The position numbers were made by a program, and so were the translations under genes. This document shows positions 16,957 through 24,505 of a stretch of DNA of 25,702 bases, one piece after another. The stretch's first letter is position 1. Every line of letters begins with the position of its first letter. The notes beneath the pieces were generated by a model, which was not told where the DNA came from, ran no database searches, and saw only the letters and a program-made list of their open reading frames with translations. The DNA comes from a virus: positions 1-25,702 of IMG/VR virus record IMGVR_UViG_3300025282_002707; one strand, 5' to 3'.

Positions 16957-17358
16957 CTAATAGCTTGTATTGGTCCGAATGGGTTTCAGCACAATATGCA
17001 CCGAACCCTCATAGGCAGTGACCGTGCCAGTGTAATTCAACGAGAGTTGTTCCCCTTTATCCATCTTCCGGTTGGCTAAGGTCGAGGTCAGCGTCGATTG
17101 AACCGGCGTGTTCGCCGTGCTGTCCAACGCTAGCGCCGAACTCAACGCTGTGGTCAGGCTCGCAGGAGCCGTCCCAGAGGCCGCAATGCCCACATCCAAA
17201 GTCGTACTGCTGGCTCCAGCAATACTATGGCATTCACGCACATCCATGATTTCATAGTCCTGATCAGCGACAAAAATGCCGATATCGGCCGCTTCTCCCG
17301 CTGAAATTGTATAGACGACATGCACTGGTGCAAGTTTCGCAATCGCTTTAATACCCAT
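16957..17358 (-). CDS. Capsid decoration-like protein, 133 aa
   Basis: This is a beta-rich protein that follows the major capsid gene. It has HVVYTISAGEAADIGIFVAD, then YEIMDVRECHSIAGASSTTLDVGIAASG, and closes with GEQLSLNYTGTVTAYEGSVHIVLKP. Small proteins of this pattern next to coat genes in phages often bind the capsid exterior and stabilise it. The function is inferred from position and fold pattern. AGGA lies 5 nt before the ATG. The 78-nt gap separating it from the capsid gene contains a strong inverted repeat that may set its expression relative to coat protein. Confidence 0.6.
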   Translation of the reverse strand: MGIKAIAKLAPVHVVYTISAGEAADIGIFVADQDYEIMDVRECHSIAGASSTTLDVGIAASGTAPASLTTALSSALALDSTANTPVQSTLTSTLANRKMDKGEQLSLNYTGTVTAYEGSVHIVLKPIRTNTSY

Positions 17359-17384
17359 GAATTCCTGCTTTCTGGCGAAGTGAC

Positions 17385-17424
17385 GGGAGTTAGGGTCTCC
17401 CTCCCCAGTTCAACCCTAACCCCC
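17385..17424 (-). terminator. Strong hairpin between capsid and decoration genes (attenuator or processing site)
   Basis: Positions 17385-17396 and 17413-17424 are inverted repeats. On the transcript, GGGGGTTAGGGT pairs with ACCCTAACTCCC: 12 pairs, one of them G-U, with a 16-base loop. No U-tract follows, so it is not a classical complete Rho-independent terminator. It may be a partial terminator, an mRNA 3'-end stabiliser for the capsid message, or an RNase site. It lies 12 nt after the capsid stop and 26 nt before the next start. Confidence 0.5.
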
Positions 17425-17436
17425 CACCTACTCAGT

Positions 17437-18720
17437 TTACGACTCAGCAACGTCTTCGATCTTCGCGCCAGCTGCTGGGTTATCACTCAACAGTTGCCCC
17501 TGCCAGTACCACGCCACTTCAAAGGTGGCGTTCGAGGTCTGACGGAAGAACGCTGTTCCATTGAAGATTTCACTGACTGGACGCGGCACCACATTTTCCC
17601 CGTGACCGAGGTAGAAGTGCTTTTTGTCCATCCCGATAATGGTGTTCGCGGCAAAGTACGGCTCGACATGCCACGGCTGACCGCTGAAGCGGTAAATCGT
17701 GCGTCCGTCTCCCCCATCCTTGCCTTTTTGCTGGGCCCCACCATCGCGGCCCACCCCAGACCCACCGTCCAACGCTTTCGGAGAACTCATGGCGAAGTAG
17801 GTATCTTCGCGCAGGAGCTCATGATAGCGCCTCACGACGGCGAGATTCGAGATATACGCATTCAGCGATCCCCCGCCCTTCTCACGGACGGAATCCTCCA
17901 ACTGCATGATGAGGTCTTCCGTGAGGGCACGGTTGGTCCCGCTGTTATCTAAGACCACGGACTCCCAGAACTCATTGCCCGCTGTGCTGCGATTGATCCC
18001 TCCGAAGTTCCCTGATGGGGGGTTCGCATCATCAATAATCCCCAGCAGCCCATCGGTATGGTAAATCGCCCCGGATTTCGTCGTATTCTCAATACAGAAG
18101 AAATCCCCGGCCGCCGTGCCACTGGGAGCCGATCCGCTAATCGTAACGGTTCGGTTCGGCACATCAATGGCCGTGACCGTCCGAGACGCGGCCAAGTCTG
18201 CATCGTTGTCAGACGCATCAATCAGATCGACCGTCATCCCGAGATCAATACTCGGAAGTTCGGCAACCGTAATGGTTGTCTGGTTGTCTGCGGCTGGCAT
18301 TGTCGCCAACTTGCCCAACCCATCGGAAATCAGGTCGGCGTTAATGAGTTTTAGAATCCGACGACGAAATCCCGCTTCCATCATCTTCAAGGCCGTCTGG
18401 AACGCAAACTTCGAATTCCTGGCATCTTGGATGAGTTTCCACGACATGTTGTACAGCCCCGCAAATTCTTGCAGGCTGAACGTCGCCTCGGTCGTATCGG
18501 GATTGATATTCGAGGGCAATGAGCCCCCTTCGGTCAACCCGGTCCACGCCCCAGGATTCTTCACCATGATGGGCATAATAAACTGACCACGCCCACCCAT
18601 TGGCTTCTTGATCTTCTGGAACATATTCCAGCAGACCACTTCTTGATTTACGAGATAGAGGACTTGATCTACACCATAGGTGTATTTCATTGCCTCGATA
18701 ACATCAGTTGTACTCGCCAT
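17437..18720 (-). CDS. Major capsid protein (HK97 fold, P22-like), 427 aa
   Basis: This should form the icosahedral shell. Its length is close to P22 coat protein (430 aa), and it follows the scaffold gene. Residues 1-30 resemble an N-terminal arm, and about 75-130 a long helical segment (LIQDARNSKFAFQTALKMME) as in the spine helix. A beta-rich stretch at about 148-213 (VAELPSIDLGMTVDLIDA ... RTVTISGSAP) occupies the place of a P22-type insertion domain. GAGGGGGG lies about 9 nt upstream of the ATG. Co-transcription with scaffold from the promoter at 19690-19719 would give high expression. Identification rests on gene order, size and pattern, with no single invariant motif. Confidence 0.8.
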   Translation of the reverse strand: MASTTDVIEAMKYTYGVDQVLYLVNQEVVCWNMFQKIKKPMGGRGQFIMPIMVKNPGAWTGLTEGGSLPSNINPDTTEATFSLQEFAGLYNMSWKLIQDARNSKFAFQTALKMMEAGFRRRILKLINADLISDGLGKLATMPAADNQTTITVAELPSIDLGMTVDLIDASDNDADLAASRTVTAIDVPNRTVTISGSAPSGTAAGDFFCIENTTKSGAIYHTDGLLGIIDDANPPSGNFGGINRSTAGNEFWESVVLDNSGTNRALTEDLIMQLEDSVREKGGGSLNAYISNLAVVRRYHELLREDTYFAMSSPKALDGGSGVGRDGGAQQKGKDGGDGRTIYRFSGQPWHVEPYFAANTIIGMDKKHFYLGHGENVVPRPVSEIFNGTAFFRQTSNATFEVAWYWQGQLLSDNPAAGAKIEDVAES

Positions 18721-18752
18721 AGCGAGATTCCCCCCTCATCGGAGGATCGTCC

Positions 18753-19577
18753 TTATTCTGTCTGACCGGGGTTCAACATGGGCCACAATTCATTCGTCCG
18801 TTCCTCGGGCGTCTTGTAGCCACCAGTCTTTCCACTGGTCGGCGACACCTCGCCTCCCTTTGACGGGAATGGCGAAGCCTTTGCTTTCTTTGCCGCCGCA
18901 CGATCACCTTCCCGCACCGCCTTCTGAATCGCTTCCCATCGAGTTCGCATCATCGAGGGAAATTCAGCATCGAGACTATCGCCTTCATGCGAGTAATACA
19001 CATCCTGCATGATTTCTTTGATAATCTCGCTGTCGGGGAGTCCTTGCTCCTCGCGGATTTGCATAAACCGAGCATCGAGGTCTTTTTTTGCTTGCACTCC
19101 TTGGGAATCGCCCACTCGATCTCGTAAGGCTTGATATTCCTTCGAGAGTTTCGAGATAGCCGTATCACGGTCACGGAGCGCCCTGTTAAGAGGGTTGATG
19201 CCCTCATTCACCATGCGTTCCATCAGTTGGGCCGCCGTTGCCCCATCTAAATACGGCATCTGACGCAACTGATCCAGCATGGACTGTTGACTTTGCTGGC
19301 CCTCTTGCGCCTGTTGCTGCGCTTGCCTCGCATACTGTTGTTGCTGCAACTGCTGGGCATATTGCTGCAATTGCTGTGTCTGCTGGCTACGCTGCGCGTC
19401 CCACTGTTTCCGTTCTTCCGCGAGAGCTTGCGTCTTCCTCGTGTATTCGGCTTGTGCCTCGGCTGGCCAGGTGCCAGATGAGGGCGCTCCTCCTGTGTCT
19501 GTCTGGTCTGGTGTTACCCCATCACCCGTTTCATTAAGTGGAGCTTCGGGGGCAACGCTTCCGTCTTCATCTGCCAT
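18753..19577 (-). CDS. Capsid scaffolding protein, 274 aa
   Basis: It has the usual composition of phage scaffolds: an acidic disordered N-terminus (MADEDGS ... DGVTPDQTD), a Gln-rich helical or coiled-coil region (about 60-105), a charged helical middle, and a basic C-terminal part (AKKAKASPFPSKGG) that could bind the coat protein as in P22. It lies directly upstream of the capsid gene, the common order. AGGAG sits 6 nt before the ATG and supports the start. The scaffold should guide procapsid assembly and leave before or during packaging. No protease domain is visible, so release rather than cleavage is expected. Confidence 0.8.
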   Translation of the reverse strand: MADEDGSVAPEAPLNETGDGVTPDQTDTGGAPSSGTWPAEAQAEYTRKTQALAEERKQWDAQRSQQTQQLQQYAQQLQQQQYARQAQQQAQEGQQSQQSMLDQLRQMPYLDGATAAQLMERMVNEGINPLNRALRDRDTAISKLSKEYQALRDRVGDSQGVQAKKDLDARFMQIREEQGLPDSEIIKEIMQDVYYSHEGDSLDAEFPSMMRTRWEAIQKAVREGDRAAAKKAKASPFPSKGGEVSPTSGKTGGYKTPEERTNELWPMLNPGQTE

Positions 19578-19598
19578 CGCAATCTCCTCAGTCGAGTG

Positions 19599-19637
19599 GT
19601 CCGTGAGTGCGGACGGGGGTGTTCATTTGCCAATGAA
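19599..19637 (-). promoter_or_regulatory. Two hairpins in the untranslated leader of the scaffold gene
   Basis: Two perfect inverted repeats lie between the promoter and the scaffold start. Positions 19622-19637 pair TTCATT with AATGAA over a 4-base loop. Positions 19599-19614 pair GTCCG with CGGAC over a 6-base loop. They lie in a leader of roughly 105 nt and end about 10 nt upstream of the AGGAG site. They could stabilise the message or modulate ribosome access. Regulation is not shown. Confidence 0.4.
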
Positions 19638-19689
19638 TCCCCGGTGCGTGTTCACGACCCGTGTTCGCATCGGCCTACGTGGTCAGTGC

Positions 19690-19719
19690 AGTATAAAAAT
19701 CGTCAGCGGTCTTTGTCAA
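19690..19719 (-). promoter_or_regulatory. Near-consensus sigma-70 type promoter upstream of scaffold-capsid
   Basis: On the minus strand TTGACA (complement of 19714-19719) is followed after 18 bases by TATACT (complement of 19690-19695). That is eleven of twelve consensus bases with an acceptable spacer. Transcription would start near 19683 and give a leader of about 105 nt to the scaffold ATG. Its position in the longest gap of the cluster and on the coding strand supports function. The -35 element overlaps the stop codon of the small gene upstream. Confidence 0.6.
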
Positions 19720-19874
19720 GATGTCCGTCGCGTTGTCTTCGAGCGTCCCGTCTTTTTCGGCGTGGGCTTCCGACGAAACCCATCCGTGGCGTAATACGTC
19801 TTGACGTGTTTCTTCGTAACAGTCCGTCCGCTGGGACTGCGATATTTATCGGACGATATTTTCGTAAAGGGCAC
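19716..19874 (-). CDS. Small basic protein, 52 aa, hidden after the portal gene
   Basis: I read this gene directly. The portal stop TAG overlaps a GTG start (TAGTG), and translation gives 52 residues: MPFTKISSDKYRSPSGRTVT, then KKHVKTYYATDGFRRKP and a very basic tail to TGA at 19718-19716. I recall tiny phage proteins with the pattern MPF-x-K...KYRSPSGR...YYATDGF, which is why I regard it as real, but cannot check this. The stop/start overlap matches other junctions in this cluster. No function is known to me; the charge suggests nucleic-acid contact. A GAAAAAG run inside codons 39-41 could permit a -1 shift into a coherent acidic frame. Confidence 0.6.
   Translation of the reverse strand: MPFTKISSDKYRSPSGRTVTKKHVKTYYATDGFRRKPTPKKTGRSKTTRRTS
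19752..19758 (-). other. Possible -1 frameshift site (GAAAAAG)
   Basis: On the coding strand the small gene reads CCG AAA AAG ACG. Slipping back one base at AAA-AAG leads into a frame that stays open for 25 codons to TAG at 19677-19675 and reads DGTLEDNATDILTKTADDFY plus five more residues. The run is similar to the A-AAA-AAG slippery class, but its first base is G, so pairing after the slip is imperfect. A GGAAG stretch upstream could act as a stimulatory internal Shine-Dalgarno site. Confidence 0.25.
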
Positions 19875-22066
19875 TATTGACCTCGCTGGGCCATCGCCTG
19901 CGCCAACACCTCGGGGGCTTGTGGAGCAATCTGTTGATTCGCCTTCAACTGTTCCATCGCCATATCCACGGCTTCTGCGGCGGCCTTGGCGGCCGCCTGT
20001 TGCGTTGCCTGCGCCACGGCCCCCTGAATCTGCTGCTGCTCCATCCCGCTCGCCCGACGTTCTGAGGCGGCCACGAGATGTTCACGACATTTATTCCAGA
20101 ATCCGACAAAGCCCTGCTGGATCTGGGGACTTGCAGAGAGAAACTCTGTCGTCGCCATCTCGGATTCGAGTTCATCCATGATGATGCGAAGATTCCAGAA
20201 CGGCATCGGCAGATGCTCGGGTAAGACTTCTCCTTGCCATAACCGTTCGACCAGCGCCATCCCGAGCTTCCGATACTGGGATTCTCGCGCCTCACGCCCA
20301 ACATCGCCCATATTGAGGTCAGAGGCAATACGCTCTTTATCGAGACGCCCGGTGCGTTCGTCGAGATACAGAATCGCCAGGGGTGACTGGAGATGTTCGC
20401 GAATTCGTGCCTCGCGTAACGCCCGAAATTCAGGAATCAGGCTCCCTCGTTCGACCGTAATCGAGTAATCGGTGCCCGATCGGAGAATCTCGGAGGTCTG
20501 AAAGATAAACACCTCGTCTTTCATGCTCCGATCGGTGTAATGAAGGGTGCGAAACGCGGGATAATACTCTTTCACCCGATTAATTCGCATTTCCTTCACT
20601 TTTCCCATGCGCTGGCCGAGATGCTGATAGAGATTCCCCCACTGGGTATCCAGAATCTCCTGGAGCATCGGGACCGCCATCGGCCCACGAAGTTGCCCTG
20701 GGAACTTCTGTTCTCCGAACAGATCCACCCCCCCCGCGATTTCACGCATTAATTTCAGGGTGAGATCGACTGATTGCATGAACCAGGCGGGCAGTTGGGG
20801 CGGATCGCGCCGTTGCACCATCTTTACCCCGGCATCGGTTAATCCCCCCTCAATCGGCGCGGGATAGTCAGAGGGCACATCTTCACGCTTCAACGTGGGG
20901 CCGAGCAGTTCATCGGCGTAAATCGAGGCATTCGCTTGTTCGCCAAGCTGCGAGAGCCGCTTATTCAGGAAGCGTTGCGGAGCAATGAGGTCACTCACGT
21001 AATCATTGCTCCAGAAGCTTGTCGTCGTCGGACCCCAGTGGAAATCGACCACCGGAATTGATTCATATGGACTATCTTCATTCAGCAGGATCTGTTCGCC
21101 CGGAATGAAGGCCGTGTACTTCCCACGGGGATGTTTACTTGAAATCGGCTGAAATCGCTCGACGACCACCGCCAAATCGGGATCATTGTCTGTGCGACTG
21201 CCCTGAATGCGTGGAATCAGATCCTGGAGATGCACCGAGCCAGTGGGATCGCCGAATTGCTTAATATCCGTGCTGAGAATCCGCACATCGGAGGCATCTT
21301 TGATATTCTGGATGGTATCGTCGCTCAGATCGTAATTGGCCTCGATCCACCCCATCGTCCGAATCTTGGCAATATAGACCGCTTGATCCGGGGCCAGATC
21401 GTCAATCGATCGTACGGACGCATCAATAAAGACCTGTAAGGGGCTGAGAATCTCACTCCCAACATCCCCGGCCAATACCATATCCTCCACCACCGTGAAC
21501 CGTTCGGCGGGAGCCCCCTGCATGACAAATTCCTGCCGCATCGACTCGGGAATCACCTCGCTCGTCTGGACATCCGTCCACATCAGTTCGTTGGTCTCGG
21601 GATCGAACCGGGGCATCGGTTCCATCGTGGCATCCTTCACCCACGGCACGTATTCAAAGGCCACACCCCCGATTGCCATCCACCAGAGGATTTCCCACGT
21701 CCGCGACTCCTGATCGAGCTTCTCATCCAGCGCCCGGACGAGTTTATCGACCACTTCAGACTTGGCGATGGAGCTCGGGTCTTGTTTATCGGCCCGCGAC
21801 TTAAAGACCGGCGCGATACTACTCAATCGCCCCATCATCTTGTGGAGCATCTGGGCCGCGAGGTTAAAAACCAGATAGAGCTTATTCGGATCGCGTTTTC
21901 GGGTAAACAGGACTCGATTCTGACTCCCGATCCAGTGTTCGCCTGAGACGAAAGCCAGATTGGTCAGAATCCGCAATTCGACGGACCCGACATTCCGCGC
22001 TTTCTGCGACCGGAGACGATCGTAGTCGGTGGTGTACTCGGTGAGGCTCTCTTCGTTCTTCGCCAT
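19874..22066 (-). CDS. Portal protein (P22-like), 730 aa
   Basis: The portal is a twelve-subunit ring at one capsid vertex that passes DNA and binds terminase and adaptor. Length matches the P22 portal (725 aa) closely. N-terminal helices carry FVSGEHWIGSQNR and LVFNLAAQMLHKMMGRL. The central part has FWSNDYVSDLIAPQRFLNKRLSQLGEQANAS read across about 350-385, typical of the stem/wing region. Residues about 660-725 form an Ala/Gln-rich helical C-terminus suited to a P22-type barrel. It lies between three small genes and the scaffold. The ATG is 6 nt after the upstream stop and lacks a strong ribosome site. Gene order and size make the call firm. Confidence 0.85.
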   Translation of the reverse strand: MAKNEESLTEYTTDYDRLRSQKARNVGSVELRILTNLAFVSGEHWIGSQNRVLFTRKRDPNKLYLVFNLAAQMLHKMMGRLSSIAPVFKSRADKQDPSSIAKSEVVDKLVRALDEKLDQESRTWEILWWMAIGGVAFEYVPWVKDATMEPMPRFDPETNELMWTDVQTSEVIPESMRQEFVMQGAPAERFTVVEDMVLAGDVGSEILSPLQVFIDASVRSIDDLAPDQAVYIAKIRTMGWIEANYDLSDDTIQNIKDASDVRILSTDIKQFGDPTGSVHLQDLIPRIQGSRTDNDPDLAVVVERFQPISSKHPRGKYTAFIPGEQILLNEDSPYESIPVVDFHWGPTTTSFWSNDYVSDLIAPQRFLNKRLSQLGEQANASIYADELLGPTLKREDVPSDYPAPIEGGLTDAGVKMVQRRDPPQLPAWFMQSVDLTLKLMREIAGGVDLFGEQKFPGQLRGPMAVPMLQEILDTQWGNLYQHLGQRMGKVKEMRINRVKEYYPAFRTLHYTDRSMKDEVFIFQTSEILRSGTDYSITVERGSLIPEFRALREARIREHLQSPLAILYLDERTGRLDKERIASDLNMGDVGREARESQYRKLGMALVERLWQGEVLPEHLPMPFWNLRIIMDELESEMATTEFLSASPQIQQGFVGFWNKCREHLVAASERRASGMEQQQIQGAVAQATQQAAAKAAAEAVDMAMEQLKANQQIAPQAPEVLAQAMAQRGQ

Positions 22067-22072
22067 GATCAG

Positions 22073-22378
22073 TTAGACGAGACGACGACCGACCGGGGGT
22101 CGCATTTGTGGACTCATGGGTTGACCCATCGGGGGACGCTGACCACTCGGGGGACCCGTTGGTGGACCCAGTGGAGACCCCATCGACGTGAGCATCGCCT
22201 GAAGATTCCCTCCGGGGGGAGCTTCCTGCGGCGACACGCCCAGTCCTCGACGTGAGACACCCTGCGTCTCCGCGCCCTGATTCGGGATCACACGACGCAC
22301 GCCTGGAATGCGCGTTAGTCTTTCGGCTAGTGCTTCGCCTTCGGGCGTATAGGGAAGATCAAGACAGACTTGTGGCAT
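22073..22378 (-). CDS. Small Pro-rich unknown protein, 101 aa
   Basis: Residues 1-35 look like a small folded domain (CLDLPYTPEGEALAERLTRI, then PGVRRVIPN), and residues about 48-101 are a Pro/Gly/Met-rich low-complexity tail. No family is recognised. Its ATG shares a base with the TAA of the upstream gene (TAATG), indicating coupled translation. It sits just before the portal gene. Confidence 0.65.
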   Translation of the reverse strand: MPQVCLDLPYTPEGEALAERLTRIPGVRRVIPNQGAETQGVSRRGLGVSPQEAPPGGNLQAMLTSMGSPLGPPTGPPSGQRPPMGQPMSPQMRPPVGRRLV

Positions 22379-22605
22379 TATTGCGCTCCTAAGTGGGCAT
22401 CAGGGATTGTGGACAGTGTGGCCTCGGAACTCGCGGGGATCACTCCCCCGCCTTCATCCGGGCGTTGTAGCTGCGTCATCATCATCCGTTCCAGAGAATC
22501 CATCCGGTCCTGAACGGCTTGGAGGTCGTGCCACTGGACTTCCGGGATCGGTAGCGAAGGCACGTTGAGCCACATCAGCAAGCGTTTGCGGAGTTGTTCC
22601 CACAT
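22378..22605 (-). CDS. Small unknown protein, 75 aa, overlapping its upstream neighbour
   Basis: The ATG at 22605 is preceded by AGGAG about 10 nt upstream, located inside the upstream gene. An in-frame extension to 22659 exists but lacks such a site. The sequence is amphipathic: WEQLRKRLLMWLNVPSLPIP, then a probable coiled coil (LQAVQDRMDSLERMMMTQLQ) and a flexible tail. The stop forms TAATG with the next gene, which supports this frame as real. It overlaps the 95-aa gene by 152 nt in a different frame. Confidence 0.55.
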   Translation of the reverse strand: MWEQLRKRLLMWLNVPSLPIPEVQWHDLQAVQDRMDSLERMMMTQLQRPDEGGGVIPASSEATLSTIPDAHLGAQ

Positions 22606-22741
22606 GTGTTTGCATCTCCTGAAATAACGCCGCGAGCGATCGAGTATCCGTCGATCCATCAGGCAACTGACGAGTTAACGAGAGCGTTTGCATAATAAAG
22701 TGGAGTTTGTGCTCTATGAGCACCAGGGGATCGATCGCCAT
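22454..22741 (-). CDS. Small unknown protein, 95 aa, starting at the terminase stop
   Basis: The ATG shares a base with the TAA of the large terminase (TAATG at 22741). Residues 1-45 look like a real helical domain (IDPLVLIEHKLHFIMQTLSL, then LPDGSTDTRSLAALFQEMQ). The remaining 50 residues overlap the next gene in another frame and are low complexity, ending in DDDDAATTPG. They could be an overprinted tail. No family is recognised. Confidence 0.5.
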   Translation of the reverse strand: MAIDPLVLIEHKLHFIMQTLSLTRQLPDGSTDTRSLAALFQEMQTHVGTTPQTLADVAQRAFATDPGSPVARPPSRSGPDGFSGTDDDDAATTPG

Positions 22742-24318
22742 TAGCCGCCTCCCAAGTGAACATCGACCGCCATCGGCCGACGCGCTTTCCGTAGCGGCGA
22801 TCCGAGCCACTGAATCGATCCGGGCGGCACAAACGACGGGGGCGGGGCCTGATCCCGGCCGTGGGGATGCCGCGAGAGCACATGCTCAACACAATCCAGG
22901 GCATGATCGTTCACTTTTAACCGCTCGTATTTCCCGGCCGCCGTCGCTGTATCAGGCCAGCGGGCCAGTTCTAACTCATACGGCACAATCTGCAGCCAGG
23001 GCGCGAGGCGAATCTGATCATGCTGAAAATACTGACGCGCCCCTTCCGTGCGAGCTTCGCGGCCGCGTTTATTCGCCAGCAGGTGCAGGCCGTGATGACG
23101 GCACTCTTCTTTGAACTGGGAGTTCCCATCCACCCAGGCAATCGGCCGGGTCTGCCAGAGGGCCGCCATCCGTCGCACCGCGTCAGACCATCGGACGATG
23201 GAACTCGCCTCGTCCAATTCGGTCGTATTCGCAACATACCGATAATTCGTCACTTCATCAAGCACGTACGCTCGCCCCTCCGGGGAGACGCCGATGATCA
23301 CGGCCGCGCAGTAGGTGCCGGTATCCGCGCCGAGCTCAATCGACCAGTCATGCGGCAGACGGAAATTTTCGCGCACGGCCCCACGATCCGTATTATGCCA
23401 CAGACGCGGTTCTTCTGACACAGACAGCAGCCGGTCGCCCCGTTGATGATCGTAGACGCGCCCGATGTAGTGCCCGAGTTTCCCGAGATACGCAATCGAG
23501 AATTTTTCTCGGGTCAGGAGATGCTTGTCGCGGTCCATCGCCGCCTGGTCGAAACTATAGGGGTTCACGATGGCGGGAATCCCACAGTGACACACCCAGT
23601 CGGGAAATTCGGGATTGTTGTGTCCGTGCTGATGAAACACTTCGACCCACGGCCGGTCGGGGGTGGTCGGAAAGACCGCGTATCCCTGGCGGACCCGCAG
23701 ATTCTGCGCGACGGAGGTGAAGCATTCGATTCCCGGGAGTTGATACGCCTCGCAGTAGATATAGGCATCCACTTCCTTGCCTTTGAGTGATTCCGAGCGT
23801 TCCCACGACCGGGCCTCGAACCGAGCGCCGTTATCGAGTTCCAGCCAGAGCCGCCCGTCTTTCGGCCGGTTCTGCAGAGACTTATAGCGTTGGTTCAGGC
23901 CACGCTCTGAGCAAATGGCGTCCAGGAGATATTCAAACTCGGGCGTGCACATGTCATATTCGATCCCGACCAGATAGACGGTGGCCCCGGGAATGGCGGC
24001 AAACGCGGCGGCCCAGATCCCGGCCCCGGCCGACTTCCCGGATTTGTACGCCCCGAGTTCAGCGATGACTTTCGCCCGTCCGTGGGGGCGGGGGATCAGG
24101 CGGCGATGCACGACCCGTTCGTCGGGGAGGCGCACGGCCATCGACGGGACGGGGTCGTGCGGATCGACCTCTTCGTCACTGAGCAGCACACCGTCCGTGG
24201 TCGCCCACCACGCGGCCTGATGTTCAAAGGGCAGAAAGTCCGTTTTTTCACACAGAAACCCACGAAATTCGGTCATCAGGTGGTCACGGAGCGTGGGCGG
24301 CACCTGGGTCACGGGCAT
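22741..24318 (-). CDS. terL: Terminase large subunit (packaging ATPase-nuclease), 525 aa
   Basis: It drives DNA into the procapsid and cuts the concatemer. The ATPase half shows GAYKSGKSAG (89-98) as Walker A and VDAYIYCEA with Glu190 as the Walker B catalytic acid. The nuclease half shows three acidic sites in the expected order: ELGADTG with Asp332, AWVDGN with Asp397, and VNDHALDCVEH with Asp471 and Asp475. Length fits the family. I place the start at ATG 24318, four bases after the upstream stop; a GTG at 24339 would add seven residues and overlap that gene by 17 nt. It is followed at once by a coupled small gene. This is the most secure call in the window. Confidence 0.92.
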   Translation of the reverse strand: MPVTQVPPTLRDHLMTEFRGFLCEKTDFLPFEHQAAWWATTDGVLLSDEEVDPHDPVPSMAVRLPDERVVHRRLIPRPHGRAKVIAELGAYKSGKSAGAGIWAAAFAAIPGATVYLVGIEYDMCTPEFEYLLDAICSERGLNQRYKSLQNRPKDGRLWLELDNGARFEARSWERSESLKGKEVDAYIYCEAYQLPGIECFTSVAQNLRVRQGYAVFPTTPDRPWVEVFHQHGHNNPEFPDWVCHCGIPAIVNPYSFDQAAMDRDKHLLTREKFSIAYLGKLGHYIGRVYDHQRGDRLLSVSEEPRLWHNTDRGAVRENFRLPHDWSIELGADTGTYCAAVIIGVSPEGRAYVLDEVTNYRYVANTTELDEASSIVRWSDAVRRMAALWQTRPIAWVDGNSQFKEECRHHGLHLLANKRGREARTEGARQYFQHDQIRLAPWLQIVPYELELARWPDTATAAGKYERLKVNDHALDCVEHVLSRHPHGRDQAPPPSFVPPGSIQWLGSPLRKARRPMAVDVHLGGG

Positions 24319-24322
24319 GCGG

Positions 24323-24505
24323 TCAGCGGCGTTTCGCACGCCCCCATTCGAGTAAGACGGCCATCGCGGTCACGCCCCCGAGGGTTCCCGCTTCGCCCTG
24401 CAGCGCGGCATCCCAGGACGTGGCCGTCATTAATTGCAGTCCGAGCAGGGTCCCGCAGAGAATGAGAATCCGCAGCAGTCCCCAGATGGGATGGTCGGAC
24501 CTCAT
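24323..24505 (-). CDS. Small membrane protein, 60 aa, two possible helices
   Basis: A clear hydrophobic helix spans about residues 7-27 (IWGLLRILILCGTLLGLQLM), and a weaker one about 40-55 (GTLGGVTAMAVLLEWG), ending in a basic tail (RAKRR). Two helices with a basic end would fit a holin, but size and pattern alone do not prove it, and no endolysin is seen here. I recall small HPIWGLLR-type membrane proteins near phage terminases without known function. Its ATG overlaps the TGA of the preceding gene by four bases (ATGA). Confidence 0.6.
   Translation of the reverse strand: MRSDHPIWGLLRILILCGTLLGLQLMTATSWDAALQGEAGTLGGVTAMAVLLEWGRAKRR

Noticed and set aside
19796-19807. Palindrome ACGTC-TT-GACGT
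   Set aside because: It lies inside the 52-aa gene, is only 5 bp per arm, and is not close enough to the promoter core to call an operator.
19785-19813. Second promoter-like pair (TTACGA, 17 bases, TATTAC) on the minus strand
   Set aside because: The boxes match the consensus at only 3 and 4 of 6 bases.
19820-19839. CAGTCC/GGACTG inverted repeat as a terminator after the portal
   Set aside because: It has a 6-bp stem, no U-tract, and lies within the small coding gene.
24323-24505. Firm holin call for the 60-aa membrane protein
   Set aside because: Only the helices are visible. No neighbouring lysis gene supports it, so it is kept as a membrane protein of unknown role.
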